Assembly: GCA_964550165.1 (NCBI GenBank)
Contig: CAZJYC010000068.1
Location: 1 to 13,587 of the forward strand
DNA from: CAZJYC01 sp964550165
Lineage (GTDB): Bacteria; Acidobacteriota; Aminicenantia; Aminicenantales; Aminicenantaceae
Direction of reading: 5' to 3'
DNA: 13,587 bases
Below are positions 7,119 through 13,587 of the stretch, piece by piece (the stretch's first letter is position 1; each line of letters starts with the position of its first letter). Made by a program: the position numbers and the translations under genes. Below the pieces are notes generated by a model. It worked only from the letters and a program-made list of their open reading frames with translations, was not told the origin of the DNA and did not search any database.

Positions 7119-7204
7119 ATAGAAATCCCGCATGTTTTCGAACCGCTTAGCCGGAGCGGTACGCAGCCGCCGAGAAGAGCTGCGAGGGAACGGCGTTAAA
7201 AACC
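7119..7204 (-). repeat. Dispersed 86-nt repeat, copy B
   Basis: Inverted copy of the repeat at 1282-1367 (71 of 86 positions shared by eye, no gaps). It carries the same two potential stems: the 6-bp CGCAGC/GCTGCG pair spans 7162-7184 and the 5-bp AGCGG/CCGCT pair spans 7143-7159. It is more GC-rich than copy A and appears better preserved. It lies between two convergent genes, starting 50 nt beyond the PanF-type stop codon, a position compatible with a selfish or REP-like element and with a role in transcript ends. Confidence 0.8.
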
Positions 7205-7253
7205 TGAAGGGGAGCGAGGCCGTCCTGAAGAGACATTTCTGATTCCAGATGGC

Positions 7254-8717
7254 TTATTCAGTGGTTCCCCAGAAAATTTTCAGAGTGTGCTCAGAGGGCG
7301 GGGGAGTCACAGAGCTGACAATCGCATAAACGGCGACAGAAGAAATCACGGATAGAAATGAGGGGTGGGTTCCGAATACGCCGATTTGAGGAAGGACGGT
7401 CATTCCCAGGCCATAGATGACCATGCCCCAGGAGATGGAGGCGATCGCTCCCCATTTGTTGCCCCTTTTCCAGAACATCCCGAGCAGGATAGGGCCGAAG
7501 GTGGCTGTCTGCATGCCGCCGATGGAAAAGAATATGACCCACTGGATAAGCGGCGGCTGGAGAAGCGCCAGAAGAATGGCCACAGCCAGGCAGCAGCTCA
7601 TGGTCCAGCGTGAGGTCGCTTTCACTCTGGGTGAGGTTATGTCCGGCTTAAGCTCCCTGAGGAGGTTTTTAGCGATGCTGGAAGTGATGATGATGGCCAT
7701 GGCGGCGACGGTCGTCTGGATTCCGGCGACAATCCCGGCCAGCACGATTCCGCCCAGCGCTTCGGGCATGACGTGCATGGCCAGCCAGGGAGCGATTTCA
7801 TCCGGAACAGAAAGGTCGGGGATGATGGCGCGGCCGATAACACCAGACATGCAGAGGAGAAGGGTCCAGAGGAAAACAAAGATCACTCCCATCCAGATGC
7901 CGCGCTTGAGGGCGCGTGTATTCTTGTAGGTCAGGGCGCTGAGCATGGCGTGCGGCTGGCCGATGATGAAGAAGCCCACCATGCAGGCAATGGAAAAAGC
8001 AAACGTGGGAGGAAATTTGCCTCCCATGGTCGGAGAAAGATAATTGATATCGAGGGAGGCAAGGATTTCTGTGGACTTCAAAAAACCGCCGGCGTATTTT
8101 ACTGTGCCGACAAAAAGAATGATGCAGCCGGCAGTGATCACCACACCCTGGATGAGCGTGGCCAGAGAAGTTCCCCTCATCCCACCCAAAACACAGTAGA
8201 CGAGAACGACCAGCGAGCCGAGGCCGAGGGAAGCAAGATAGCTCATTCCGGTCATCTGGGAGATGACCCTTGCCGCTCCGACAAACTGGGTGGCCATGTA
8301 AGGGATGAGGAAGACTGTGACCAACACAGCCAGGATAACGATGATGGCTTTGCTCTCATAGCGTGCCCGGAAGAGATCCAGGTAGGTGACCGCATTAACC
8401 CGTCTGGCCACGAGGCCGACAGCAATCCCGATCGGTGCCAGAAAGAGAAGGCTGAGAAAAATCTGGAAATTGTTGGAAAGCACCCAGGAATAGCCATAAG
8501 CATAGGTCATGCCCGGACCGGCGATGAAAGTCCCGGCACTGGCCAGGCCGCCAGCAAGGATGAGGGCCACAACGATTCCCCCCAGGCCCCGGCCGGCAGC
8601 ATAAAATTCTTTTTCATATTTGGAAACGGGCACTTTCTCCACAATCCGATAAGACCAGATCCCGATGGCGATCAGGACGGCGGTGTAAGCAAAAAAAGAA
8701 AAAACAGCCCAGTTCAT
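7254..8717 (-). CDS. panF: PanF-type sodium:solute symporter
   Basis: A 487-residue, roughly 13-helix member of the SSS family (LeuT fold), almost the length of E. coli PanF (483). PanF-like segments are FYAAGRGLGGIVVAL (38-52), AGTFIAGPGMTYAYG (61-75), RRVNAVTYLDLFRARY (105-120), QFVGAARV (144-151), GGMRGTSLATLIQG (178-191) and the later GRAIIPDLSVPD. PanF imports pantothenate, the coenzyme A precursor, with Na+. The strongest support is the neighbour: the preceding gene is a YhdT homologue whose stop overlaps this start in an ATGA, the arrangement known from yhdT-panF. Related SSS proteins carry carboxylates or amino acids, so the family assignment is firmer than the substrate. Its start ATG at 8717 is fixed by this overlap. 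Confidence 0.8.
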   Translation of the reverse strand: MNWAVFSFFAYTAVLIAIGIWSYRIVEKVPVSKYEKEFYAAGRGLGGIVVALILAGGLASAGTFIAGPGMTYAYGYSWVLSNNFQIFLSLLFLAPIGIAVGLVARRVNAVTYLDLFRARYESKAIIVILAVLVTVFLIPYMATQFVGAARVISQMTGMSYLASLGLGSLVVLVYCVLGGMRGTSLATLIQGVVITAGCIILFVGTVKYAGGFLKSTEILASLDINYLSPTMGGKFPPTFAFSIACMVGFFIIGQPHAMLSALTYKNTRALKRGIWMGVIFVFLWTLLLCMSGVIGRAIIPDLSVPDEIAPWLAMHVMPEALGGIVLAGIVAGIQTTVAAMAIIITSSIAKNLLRELKPDITSPRVKATSRWTMSCCLAVAILLALLQPPLIQWVIFFSIGGMQTATFGPILLGMFWKRGNKWGAIASISWGMVIYGLGMTVLPQIGVFGTHPSFLSVISSVAVYAIVSSVTPPPSEHTLKIFWGTTE

Positions 8718-8980
8718 TCTTTATCCTTGCTTTCTTCATCGCCCGCTAACGGAACGTTAGGGATTAATTTTTCTATCACAAAGACAAGCAAAATTACGAA
8801 AACAACGGGCACGATTATGCAGCCCAGAGCCACCCAGCGCGGAAGTCCCCAGATATAGGGCTTATTCCCGAGCGTGTAGGAGAGTACCATGGAGGCAATC
8901 AAATAGAGGCTGTAATAAATCCAGGCGAGTGCCAGACTCCTCCGGCCTATGTTGATTCGGGGGTCTTCGATGAACTTCAT
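8714..8980 (-). CDS. yhdT: YhdT-like small membrane protein (DUF997)
   Basis: An 88-residue membrane protein with two hydrophobic helices (about 18-37 and 49-70). It contains the GLPRW segment before the second helix, then CIIVP, and a C-terminal IPNVPL followed by an acidic tail (DEESKDKE). This matches the layout of E. coli YhdT (PRW, CIxTP, IPL then acidic), which is encoded directly upstream of panF. An ideal AAGGAG lies 7 nt before the ATG. The stop overlaps the PanF-type start by 4 nt, indicating translational coupling. The role of this family is not established; a structural or assembly partner of the symporter is the obvious inference. Confidence 0.85.
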   Translation of the reverse strand: MKFIEDPRINIGRRSLALAWIYYSLYLIASMVLSYTLGNKPYIWGLPRWVALGCIIVPVVFVILLVFVIEKLIPNVPLAGDEESKDKE

Positions 8981-9019
8981 GGATCTGCTCCTTCGGATAG
9001 AAGTTTTTTTTGCCTCTAG

Positions 9020-9048
9020 ATCTTAATTGGACGATGAAAAGAAATCAA
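9020..9048 (-). promoter_or_regulatory. Candidate promoter of the yhdT-panF operon
   Basis: Read on the minus strand, TTGATT (9048-9043) and TAAGAT (9025-9020) are separated by exactly 17 nt, each matching 4 of 6 positions of the sigma-70 consensus. It lies 40 nt before the YhdT start, in a 199-nt divergent intergenic region. Confidence 0.4.
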
Positions 9049-9098
9049 ACAAATAAAACAGCCGACTCCTGATAATATTTATTTATTTTGGTGCAATT

Positions 9099-9127
9099 TT
9101 GCCAGGGATTACACGACTAAATAGGCT
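9099..9127 (+). promoter_or_regulatory. Candidate promoter of the 72-codon gene
   Basis: TTGCCA (9099-9104, 5 of 6 matches to the -35 consensus) and TAGGCT (9122-9127, 3 of 6 matches) are 17 nt apart and would start transcription about 45 nt before the ATG at 9180. The -10 is poor. Confidence 0.3.
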
Positions 9128-9179
9128 GGAGAAGGGAGAGTCAAGGATGCTCCATTTTTTTGATAAAAAGGAGTAAGCC

Positions 9180-9398
9180 ATGTACGAGAAATATCACATT
9201 ATGGGTTACAGGGAAAATGCGTTATACCCCAGCCTTCTCGATGAGGAGACTTATTCGTTAAGAGAAGCTATCATTAAGTCTAAAGAATATTTTAGAAGGA
9301 TTAGAGCTCTTCATAAGATAATACTCCTTGAGCGCCTGGAGGGGGACAAAAAGGCTCCGACTATCGCCTTGACGAAAAACATGGTGGATTATAAATAA
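9180..9398 (+). CDS. Small hypothetical protein, 72 aa
   Basis: I do not recognise this protein. It begins at an ATG with an ideal ribosome binding site (AAGGAG, 6-nt spacer), better than most genes in the window, which is the main reason to believe it is real. The product is soluble, charged and probably helical in the middle (SLREAIIKSKEYFRRIRALHK), with a tyrosine-rich N-terminus (YEKYHIMGYRENALYPSLLDEETY). No signal peptide, membrane segment, cysteine pair or DNA-binding motif is evident. It stands alone, divergent from yhdT-panF and convergent with the symporter cluster on its other side. A regulator of either flanking transporter operon is possible but unsupported. Confidence 0.65.
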   Translation: MYEKYHIMGYRENALYPSLLDEETYSLREAIIKSKEYFRRIRALHKIILLERLEGDKKAPTIALTKNMVDYK

Positions 9399-9578
9399 AC
9401 AAGCCAGCAGCAAAGGGTGTATAGAGAATTACCTGCTATTAAATCACAATGAACCTCATAATTTATTCATCCCCGCCAACTGAGAAAATACAGGCTATCT
9501 ATCTCGGTAAGTTTTTTATCTTATATCAATAAATTCGCATAACCGTAATATTTCTTGTGCCATTGTCAGGACCATTCC
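9399..9578. other. Convergent intergenic region, nothing identified
   Basis: AT-rich 180 nt between the convergent 72-codon gene and the 39-codon membrane protein gene. I looked for a bidirectional terminator and found no convincing stem followed by a T run. Confidence 0.4.
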
Positions 9579-9698
9579 TTATTTCTTGATTCGCTCTCTC
9601 ATCAGCTTGATGAACTCTTTTACAGGGAAGATAATCCAGAAAATAAAGACAACAAAACCGATTGCCCAGATAATCCAGGTCATCCAGTCCAATCGCAT
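9579..9698 (-). CDS. 39-aa single-helix membrane protein coupled to the symporter
   Basis: A very short gene immediately after the second symporter. The start ATG (9698-9696) lies 8 nt beyond the symporter stop, and its ribosome binding site AGGAG overlaps that TAG stop with good spacing (6 nt), so translation is probably coupled. The product begins MRLDWMTWIIWAIGF, continues with a strongly hydrophobic stretch to about residue 25 (four Trp in total), and ends in a basic tail (KEFIKLMRERIKK). It should be a single membrane helix with the basic end in the cytoplasm. Small hydrophobic subunits are known beside some sodium symporters (MetS beside MetP; YhdT beside PanF), so a role as symporter accessory subunit is the natural inference. 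A longer overlapping frame (9526-9714) is less likely: it is not membrane-like and lacks this ribosome binding site. Confidence 0.75.
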   Translation of the reverse strand: MRLDWMTWIIWAIGFVVFIFWIIFPVKEFIKLMRERIKK

Positions 9699-9706
9699 GC
9701 CTTCTC

Positions 9707-11374
9707 CTAATCAAAAGAGAGTCTTATGAGGCCGCTAGCGAAGTAAACCACCATCGAGCCAACAGAAAGCCAGGCTGCAATCTTGCCCAAACCCATGCCG
9801 CCCAGGAGGATGCTCACCAGGAAGGCAATGAGGCCGAGACCGAGGACAGCGAGCATGAGCCGCCCACCTGAGGATTTAGGGATGAGGTAGAAAGCCTGTC
9901 CTTTTTCTATTTCTTGACTGCTCGGTTTGAGGGCAGCATGGATCGTTTTTGCCCTCTCGAGCTGCGCTTTTTTCTTCGCCAGCAGGCTGAAAACAGGTGT
10001 GAAGATAAGCGCCGCGCTCGCGCTCAAAAAAGTGGCGTAGGTGCTCGCATTCACAGAACCGGCAAAAATGACAAACACCGATAACGCTCCTGTAGCTGCT
10101 CCTGAGAGATAGCCGCCAATGGCTCCAACCCAGTTTGCCCTCTTCCAGAATATTCCGTAGACAATGCCCACGATAAAGAGAGGCATATCAGTTATCCCGA
10201 TCAACGTCAGGTAGGCATTCACCGCTCCCAGTCTTTTGGCAAAAAAGGAAAAGGCGACCATGAAAAAGCCGACAAGCAGAGTCATGATCCTGGCGGTGAT
10301 AATCACCTGCTTCCCAGAGGCTTTCCTTCTCAGCACTCTCTGATAAATGTCGCTGGTGAAGAGGGTCGCCGTAGAATTGATGTTGGAGCTGATAGTCGAC
10401 ATCTGTGCCGAGAGCAGGCCGCAGATGATGATCCCAAAAATGCCCGTTGGAATAAAGCGGGAGAGCATGGCCGGAATGACCGTGTCAGGGCCCTGGATTC
10501 CCGGTTCAATGACCCGGGCCGCAAGCCCGGGCAGATACCAGAGAAGGGCAAAGGGAGTTGTCTGGATGCCGGAGAGGATTAAGCCTTTGGCCACAGCTTT
10601 GACATCCTTTCCTGAAAAGGCCCTCTGGAGCATGCCCTGGTCTGTGCAGGCCCACTGAATGCCCAGTAGAAATATGGCTAAGATAAACGCCCAGTTCAGT
10701 TGCCCTGTCTGGGGAACAAGCTCAAGATAAGAAGGAGGCAGAGCCTTGGCGATTCCGGAGAGCCCGCCGGCGTGAATCATGATGATCGGAAAAAAAATGA
10801 GCGCTCCAAGGAGCATCAGGCTGAATTGAAGGACATCGGTGAAAGCCACCGACCACATCCCGCCGGCTGTGGTGTAAATGATGGTGATCACCGAAAAGAT
10901 GAGAGCCCAGACAATGTAGGACCCTTCACCCGTCCCGGTGATGATCACGGCGGCTGTGGCACCGGTGTAAAGCACAATCCCCAGCCAGAACGAGAGTCTG
11001 AAGATCCATAGGATAGCAATCAAGATTCGCATGCCCAAGCCGTACCGGGTTTCAAGAAACTCGGGGATTGTTCTTATTTCCAGACGTCGCAGGATGGGGA
11101 GGATGAAAAGACCGGCCAGGACAAGCGCCATATTCCCTGTCCAGGTATGCCAGACGATGGATATTCCCCGTTCATAGGCTTTCCCGGATTGGCCGATAAA
11201 GCTGTAGAGGTTGACGTTGGTCGCGGTCAGCACAGCGGCCAGGATAAAAGGAGGGAGCATCCTTCCAGCCACAAAGAAGTCATCGGGTTTCTCGATCCAC
11301 TTAAAGAATATCGAGCCAAAGAAAAAGAGAAAGACCAGGAACAAGGCGACTATGGCGACATCGATGACTGCCAT
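9707..11374 (-). CDS. Sodium:solute symporter, SGLT-like, substrate unknown
   Basis: A 555-residue SSS-family transporter with about 14 hydrophobic helices. Diagnostic segments are DDFFVAGRMLPP (31-42), the loop TIPEFLETRYG (102-112) and GGMWSVAFTDVLQF (171-184), the SSS signature region. The long form with an extra C-terminal helix pair and a cytoplasmic loop rich in Lys and Glu (around KKKAQLERAK) resembles sugar-transporting SGLT-like members more than PanF. It follows the sugar-kinase gene by 52 nt and is followed by the 39-codon gene, so a sugar substrate is the contextual inference; sialic acid, inositol or amino acids cannot be excluded. The ribosome binding site before the ATG is weak (GAGC about 8 nt upstream), so translation may depend on the upstream gene. 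Confidence 0.85.
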   Translation of the reverse strand: MAVIDVAIVALFLVFLFFFGSIFFKWIEKPDDFFVAGRMLPPFILAAVLTATNVNLYSFIGQSGKAYERGISIVWHTWTGNMALVLAGLFILPILRRLEIRTIPEFLETRYGLGMRILIAILWIFRLSFWLGIVLYTGATAAVIITGTGEGSYIVWALIFSVITIIYTTAGGMWSVAFTDVLQFSLMLLGALIFFPIIMIHAGGLSGIAKALPPSYLELVPQTGQLNWAFILAIFLLGIQWACTDQGMLQRAFSGKDVKAVAKGLILSGIQTTPFALLWYLPGLAARVIEPGIQGPDTVIPAMLSRFIPTGIFGIIICGLLSAQMSTISSNINSTATLFTSDIYQRVLRRKASGKQVIITARIMTLLVGFFMVAFSFFAKRLGAVNAYLTLIGITDMPLFIVGIVYGIFWKRANWVGAIGGYLSGAATGALSVFVIFAGSVNASTYATFLSASAALIFTPVFSLLAKKKAQLERAKTIHAALKPSSQEIEKGQAFYLIPKSSGGRLMLAVLGLGLIAFLVSILLGGMGLGKIAAWLSVGSMVVYFASGLIRLSFD

Positions 11375-11426
11375 TTTTTGAGCTCTAAAGCCTCTTTTTT
11401 AAAATCTCTCTTCCAATGCTATGATT

Positions 11427-12530
11427 CTATAGACCCTTTACGATTTTTTTTATTATGGCCAACATTTTGTCATATTGGCCTTCCATACTTTGCAAAAGCT
11501 TGAACTGCGCCCTTGCCCTGTCAAGATTGTGGTGCCGGCGATGAACCTTAAAATACCTGTCTCCGTCAATGTAATCTGTCAGAAACCTCAGTCCGATGAT
11601 AAATGCCAACAATTTGCCCGAGAACGCAAGATAATCTATTTCCGTGTTGTTCAGAAACGATTTTGTTTCCTCCAGAAATCCTCTGGAAAAGGCTTCGAAC
11701 AGCGCAATGTCCATGGACACTCGACAGAGGTCTATGTCATCCTCGGCACCGGTGTTGGTTGAGGTCCGGATGGCGTCGCCAAAGTCATAATGAATGTAGC
11801 CAGGCATCACCGTATCGAGGTCGATGACGCAGAGCACATTCCCGGCGGCATCGAAAAGGATGTTGTTGAATTTGGTGTCATTATGTGTGACTCTCCTGGG
11901 AATTTTCCCTTCTTTTCCCAGGCGGTTGATACACGTCATCTCTTCTTCTCTTGCTTTGACAAATTCTATTTCCTTTAATGTCTCGCGAACTATATTCGCA
12001 GGATCTTTTTTTTCAGTTTCATGAAATGTTTTCAGGCGTGTTTCCACGTTGTGAAAATCAGGGATTGTTTCGTAGAGCGAATCTGCGGGCAGGTCTGACA
12101 ATAAATACAGAAATTTGCCAAAAGCTTTGCCACCGACATAAGCCTTTTCCGGGCTGTCCACGACATCGTAAGAGCGGCTATTTTCGATGAAGACGCTGAG
12201 ACGCCAGTAATTTTTGCTCGCGTCCCTGTAATAGTATTTTCCATCCCTCGCAGGAATAAAGATGAGGCTGTTAAAATTTCCAGATGGTTCTTGGGACTCC
12301 GTTAGTTTTTTCTGGATATGTTTTGTGACCGTCTCGATATTGCTCATGAGCTGAGGAACATTCTTGAAGACATGATGGTTTATCCTTTGTAAAAGATAAT
12401 CGGGCGATGCTTCTCCGGCAGTGCGAACGAGGAAGGTGTCATGAATATGACCCGAGCCGTAAGGCCTTCCTTCGAGAAATGTTCCTTCAATTTTGAAGTT
12501 ATCCATAATCGCTCTTAGCTTGGACTTCAT
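11427..12530 (-). CDS. Anomeric sugar kinase, NahK-like (phosphotransferase family)
   Basis: A 367-residue member of the aminoglycoside-phosphotransferase/choline-kinase fold family, most like N-acetylhexosamine 1-kinase (NahK) of bifidobacteria. The nucleotide loop is YGSGHIHDTF (24-33; NahK has the same GHINDTF type). The catalytic loop is HNDTKFNN (216-223), and the metal-binding Asp lies in VIDLDT (235-240), followed by YDFGDAIR (248-255). NahK phosphorylates GlcNAc or GalNAc at C1 using ATP. The following helix-rich region (270-350) fits the sugar-binding half. The gene lies 17 nt after the nucleotidyltransferase gene and 52 nt before the symporter, so its product is probably the substrate of the neighbouring nucleotidyltransferase. 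The exact sugar (GlcNAc, GalNAc, galactose, glucose) cannot be read from the sequence. The ribosome binding site is poor; internal Met9 is an alternative start. Confidence 0.75.
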   Translation of the reverse strand: MKSKLRAIMDNFKIEGTFLEGRPYGSGHIHDTFLVRTAGEASPDYLLQRINHHVFKNVPQLMSNIETVTKHIQKKLTESQEPSGNFNSLIFIPARDGKYYYRDASKNYWRLSVFIENSRSYDVVDSPEKAYVGGKAFGKFLYLLSDLPADSLYETIPDFHNVETRLKTFHETEKKDPANIVRETLKEIEFVKAREEEMTCINRLGKEGKIPRRVTHNDTKFNNILFDAAGNVLCVIDLDTVMPGYIHYDFGDAIRTSTNTGAEDDIDLCRVSMDIALFEAFSRGFLEETKSFLNNTEIDYLAFSGKLLAFIIGLRFLTDYIDGDRYFKVHRRHHNLDRARAQFKLLQSMEGQYDKMLAIIKKIVKGL

Positions 12531-12547
12531 AATTGCTGATTATTTTC

Positions 12548-13456
12548 CTATGCCCACAAATTTTTCGGGTAAATCCCCTTCTCGACCAATTCCTCTATCT
12601 TTCTTGTAACTTTGGCCTTGTCTTCTTTGTGGGTCACACCAAACCAGTCCTCATCAGTTCTTAATATCTTGACTCGCGCGGCATGGCATTTAATGATGTC
12701 ATTAACGACATTGGGTAAGTAAAGCTCTGCCTTTAAATTTTGGCTTTGCTCACGGATAAATTTTTCGAAATAAATTTGAAGATGAGAGAAAACAGACGAA
12801 GTGAACCCCATCATGTTCAGCGAAACAACAGGATCTCCTTCAATTTCGATCAAACGGCCTTCTTCATCCTGATAGACAATATTTTCGTCGATTTTCTTAA
12901 CATGAGTCCTTTCAACGATATTCTTCAAATATCCATTTTCATCCAGATCGCATATTGCCCGGGCGACGTGTCCGTGCTCAGAAAGTGTTTTGGACAACCG
13001 GAAGCCCACAATGCAGTAAGTGTTCCTGTCGCCTTCATTCAAGGATGATAAGAAGGAGAAGATATCTTGAAAGGTGCCCCGCCCATAAAAGTCGTCGGCA
13101 TTCAACACCACAAAGGGTTCGTTTATTTTCGAAGCTGCAGCCAGGACAGCGTGAGTGGTTCCCCAGGGTTTTTCGCGGTTTGGCGGGACTTGAATTCCTT
13201 CCGGGACATCCTCGAGTTTCTGCAAAACGTAGCTCATCTCCATTTTGTCCTGGAATTTTTTGGCAAAGAATTCGTTAAAATCCTTCTCTATGCTTTTGCT
13301 GATAACGAAAATCGCTTTTTGAAATCCTGCTCTGATGGCGTCGTAGATTGAATAGTCGATAAGCATCTCGCCTGAAGGACCGAAGGCATCTATCTGCTTC
13401 AAACCGCCATAGCGGCTGCCTATTCCTGCCGCAAGGAACAATAGACTTGGCTTCAT
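12548..13456 (-). CDS. Sugar-1-phosphate nucleotidyltransferase
   Basis: A 302-residue GT-A-fold nucleotidyltransferase. The N-terminal nucleotide-binding motif is LAAGIGSRYGGLKQ (8-21), followed by KPWGTTHAV (96-104) and the metal-binding NADDFYG (119-125). These enzymes join a sugar 1-phosphate to NTP (commonly UTP) to give an NDP-sugar plus pyrophosphate. It is closer to the single-domain family often found next to NahK-like kinases than to GlmU or to RmlA, whose motif is GGSGTRL; it lacks a left-handed-helix acetyltransferase domain. GAGGTG stands 5 nt before the ATG. The upstream partial gene ends 30 nt away, so all may share one transcript. UTP and hexosamine 1-phosphate are inferred from context. 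Confidence 0.8.
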   Translation of the reverse strand: MKPSLLFLAAGIGSRYGGLKQIDAFGPSGEMLIDYSIYDAIRAGFQKAIFVISKSIEKDFNEFFAKKFQDKMEMSYVLQKLEDVPEGIQVPPNREKPWGTTHAVLAAASKINEPFVVLNADDFYGRGTFQDIFSFLSSLNEGDRNTYCIVGFRLSKTLSEHGHVARAICDLDENGYLKNIVERTHVKKIDENIVYQDEEGRLIEIEGDPVVSLNMMGFTSSVFSHLQIYFEKFIREQSQNLKAELYLPNVVNDIIKCHAARVKILRTDEDWFGVTHKEDKAKVTRKIEELVEKGIYPKNLWA

Positions 13457-13486
13457 GCCGTCACCTCAAGCTATAACTTTTTCCCT

Positions 13487-13587
13487 TTAAAATTTTTCCT
13501 TTTCTTCTTTGCTGTATCTCTCGCTGGTCATAAGCACTTCCTTGAAGGCTTTGACCGCTCTTGGGTCGAACTGCTTTCCGGCACCCT
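13487..13587 (-). CDS. C-terminal end of a probable HD-GYP domain protein
   Basis: The open frame enters from the right edge and encodes 32 residues before a TAA stop. It begins GAGKQFDPRAVKAF, which matches the end of HD-GYP phosphodiesterase domains, where a G(K/R)QFDPxVVxAF segment follows the last catalytic helix. HD-GYP proteins degrade the second messenger cyclic di-GMP and are often response regulators. The rest of the protein, including the HD and GYP motifs, is outside the window. It ends 30 nt before the nucleotidyltransferase start. Identification rests on one short motif. Confidence 0.6.
   Translation of the reverse strand, partial: GAGKQFDPRAVKAFKEVLMTSERYSKEEKEKF

Noticed and set aside
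7773..8858. A 361-codon plus-strand ORF opposite the PanF-type gene
   Set aside because: It is the antisense shadow of a clear SSS transporter; the translation is rich in His, Asp and Gly without domain logic, a common artefact of GC-rich membrane-protein genes.
9526..9714. A 62-codon minus-strand ORF overlapping the symporter end
   Set aside because: The frame overlapping it at 9579-9698 has a proper ribosome binding site and a coherent membrane helix, whereas this one is a basic, cysteine-containing sequence typical of a shifted frame.
1..13587. CRISPR arrays, transposases, integrases, phage genes, toxin-antitoxin pairs or defence genes
   Set aside because: No regularly spaced repeats and no protein with motifs of these classes was found on either strand.

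Overview
The window looks like a metagenome-derived scaffold from a Gram-negative heterotrophic bacterium. It carries an outer-membrane beta-barrel gene, a secreted peptidase and two sodium-coupled transporters, with moderate GC content. The mix of S15-type peptidase, SSS-family symporters and a dispersed intergenic repeat fits an Acidobacteriota/Aminicenantes-like lineage, but that placement is an impression from gene content, not a phylogenetic result. A block of exactly 100 N (1730-1829) marks a scaffold gap and cuts through two genes.

Left part (1-2481, + strand): the 3' part of a beta-barrel outer-membrane protein preceded by a proline-rich linker; then about 700 nt of gene-poor DNA with a small barrel-like ORF and copy A of a dispersed repeat; then the start of rlmN (23S rRNA/tRNA m2A methyltransferase), the gap, and an almost complete HAD-IB (SerB-like) phosphatase missing only its first residues.

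Middle (2482-7002, + strand): a purine-salvage pair, an HPRT-like phosphoribosyltransferase followed 32 nt later by adenine deaminase (adenine to hypoxanthine to IMP), then a secreted S15/CocE-type serine hydrolase. The convergent intergenic region 7003-7253 holds copy B of the repeat, inverted relative to copy A.

Right part (7254-13587, mostly - strand): a YhdT-PanF pair (small two-helix membrane protein overlapping a PanF-type Na+ symporter by 4 nt); a divergent 72-codon gene of unknown function with a strong ribosome binding site; and a tight minus-strand cluster. In transcription order the cluster is: the end of a probable HD-GYP protein, a sugar-1-phosphate nucleotidyltransferase, a NahK-like anomeric sugar kinase, a second Na+/solute symporter, and a 39-residue single-helix membrane protein whose ribosome binding site overlaps the symporter stop codon. 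I read the last four genes as a candidate import-and-activation cassette: free sugar is taken up with Na+, phosphorylated at C1, then converted to a nucleotide sugar. The substrate is not identifiable from sequence alone.

The observations most worth follow-up are the 86-nt dispersed repeat with conserved hairpins, the 39-residue symporter-coupled protein, and the kinase/nucleotidyltransferase/symporter cassette. I see no CRISPR array, tRNA, rRNA, transposase, phage gene or defence system.
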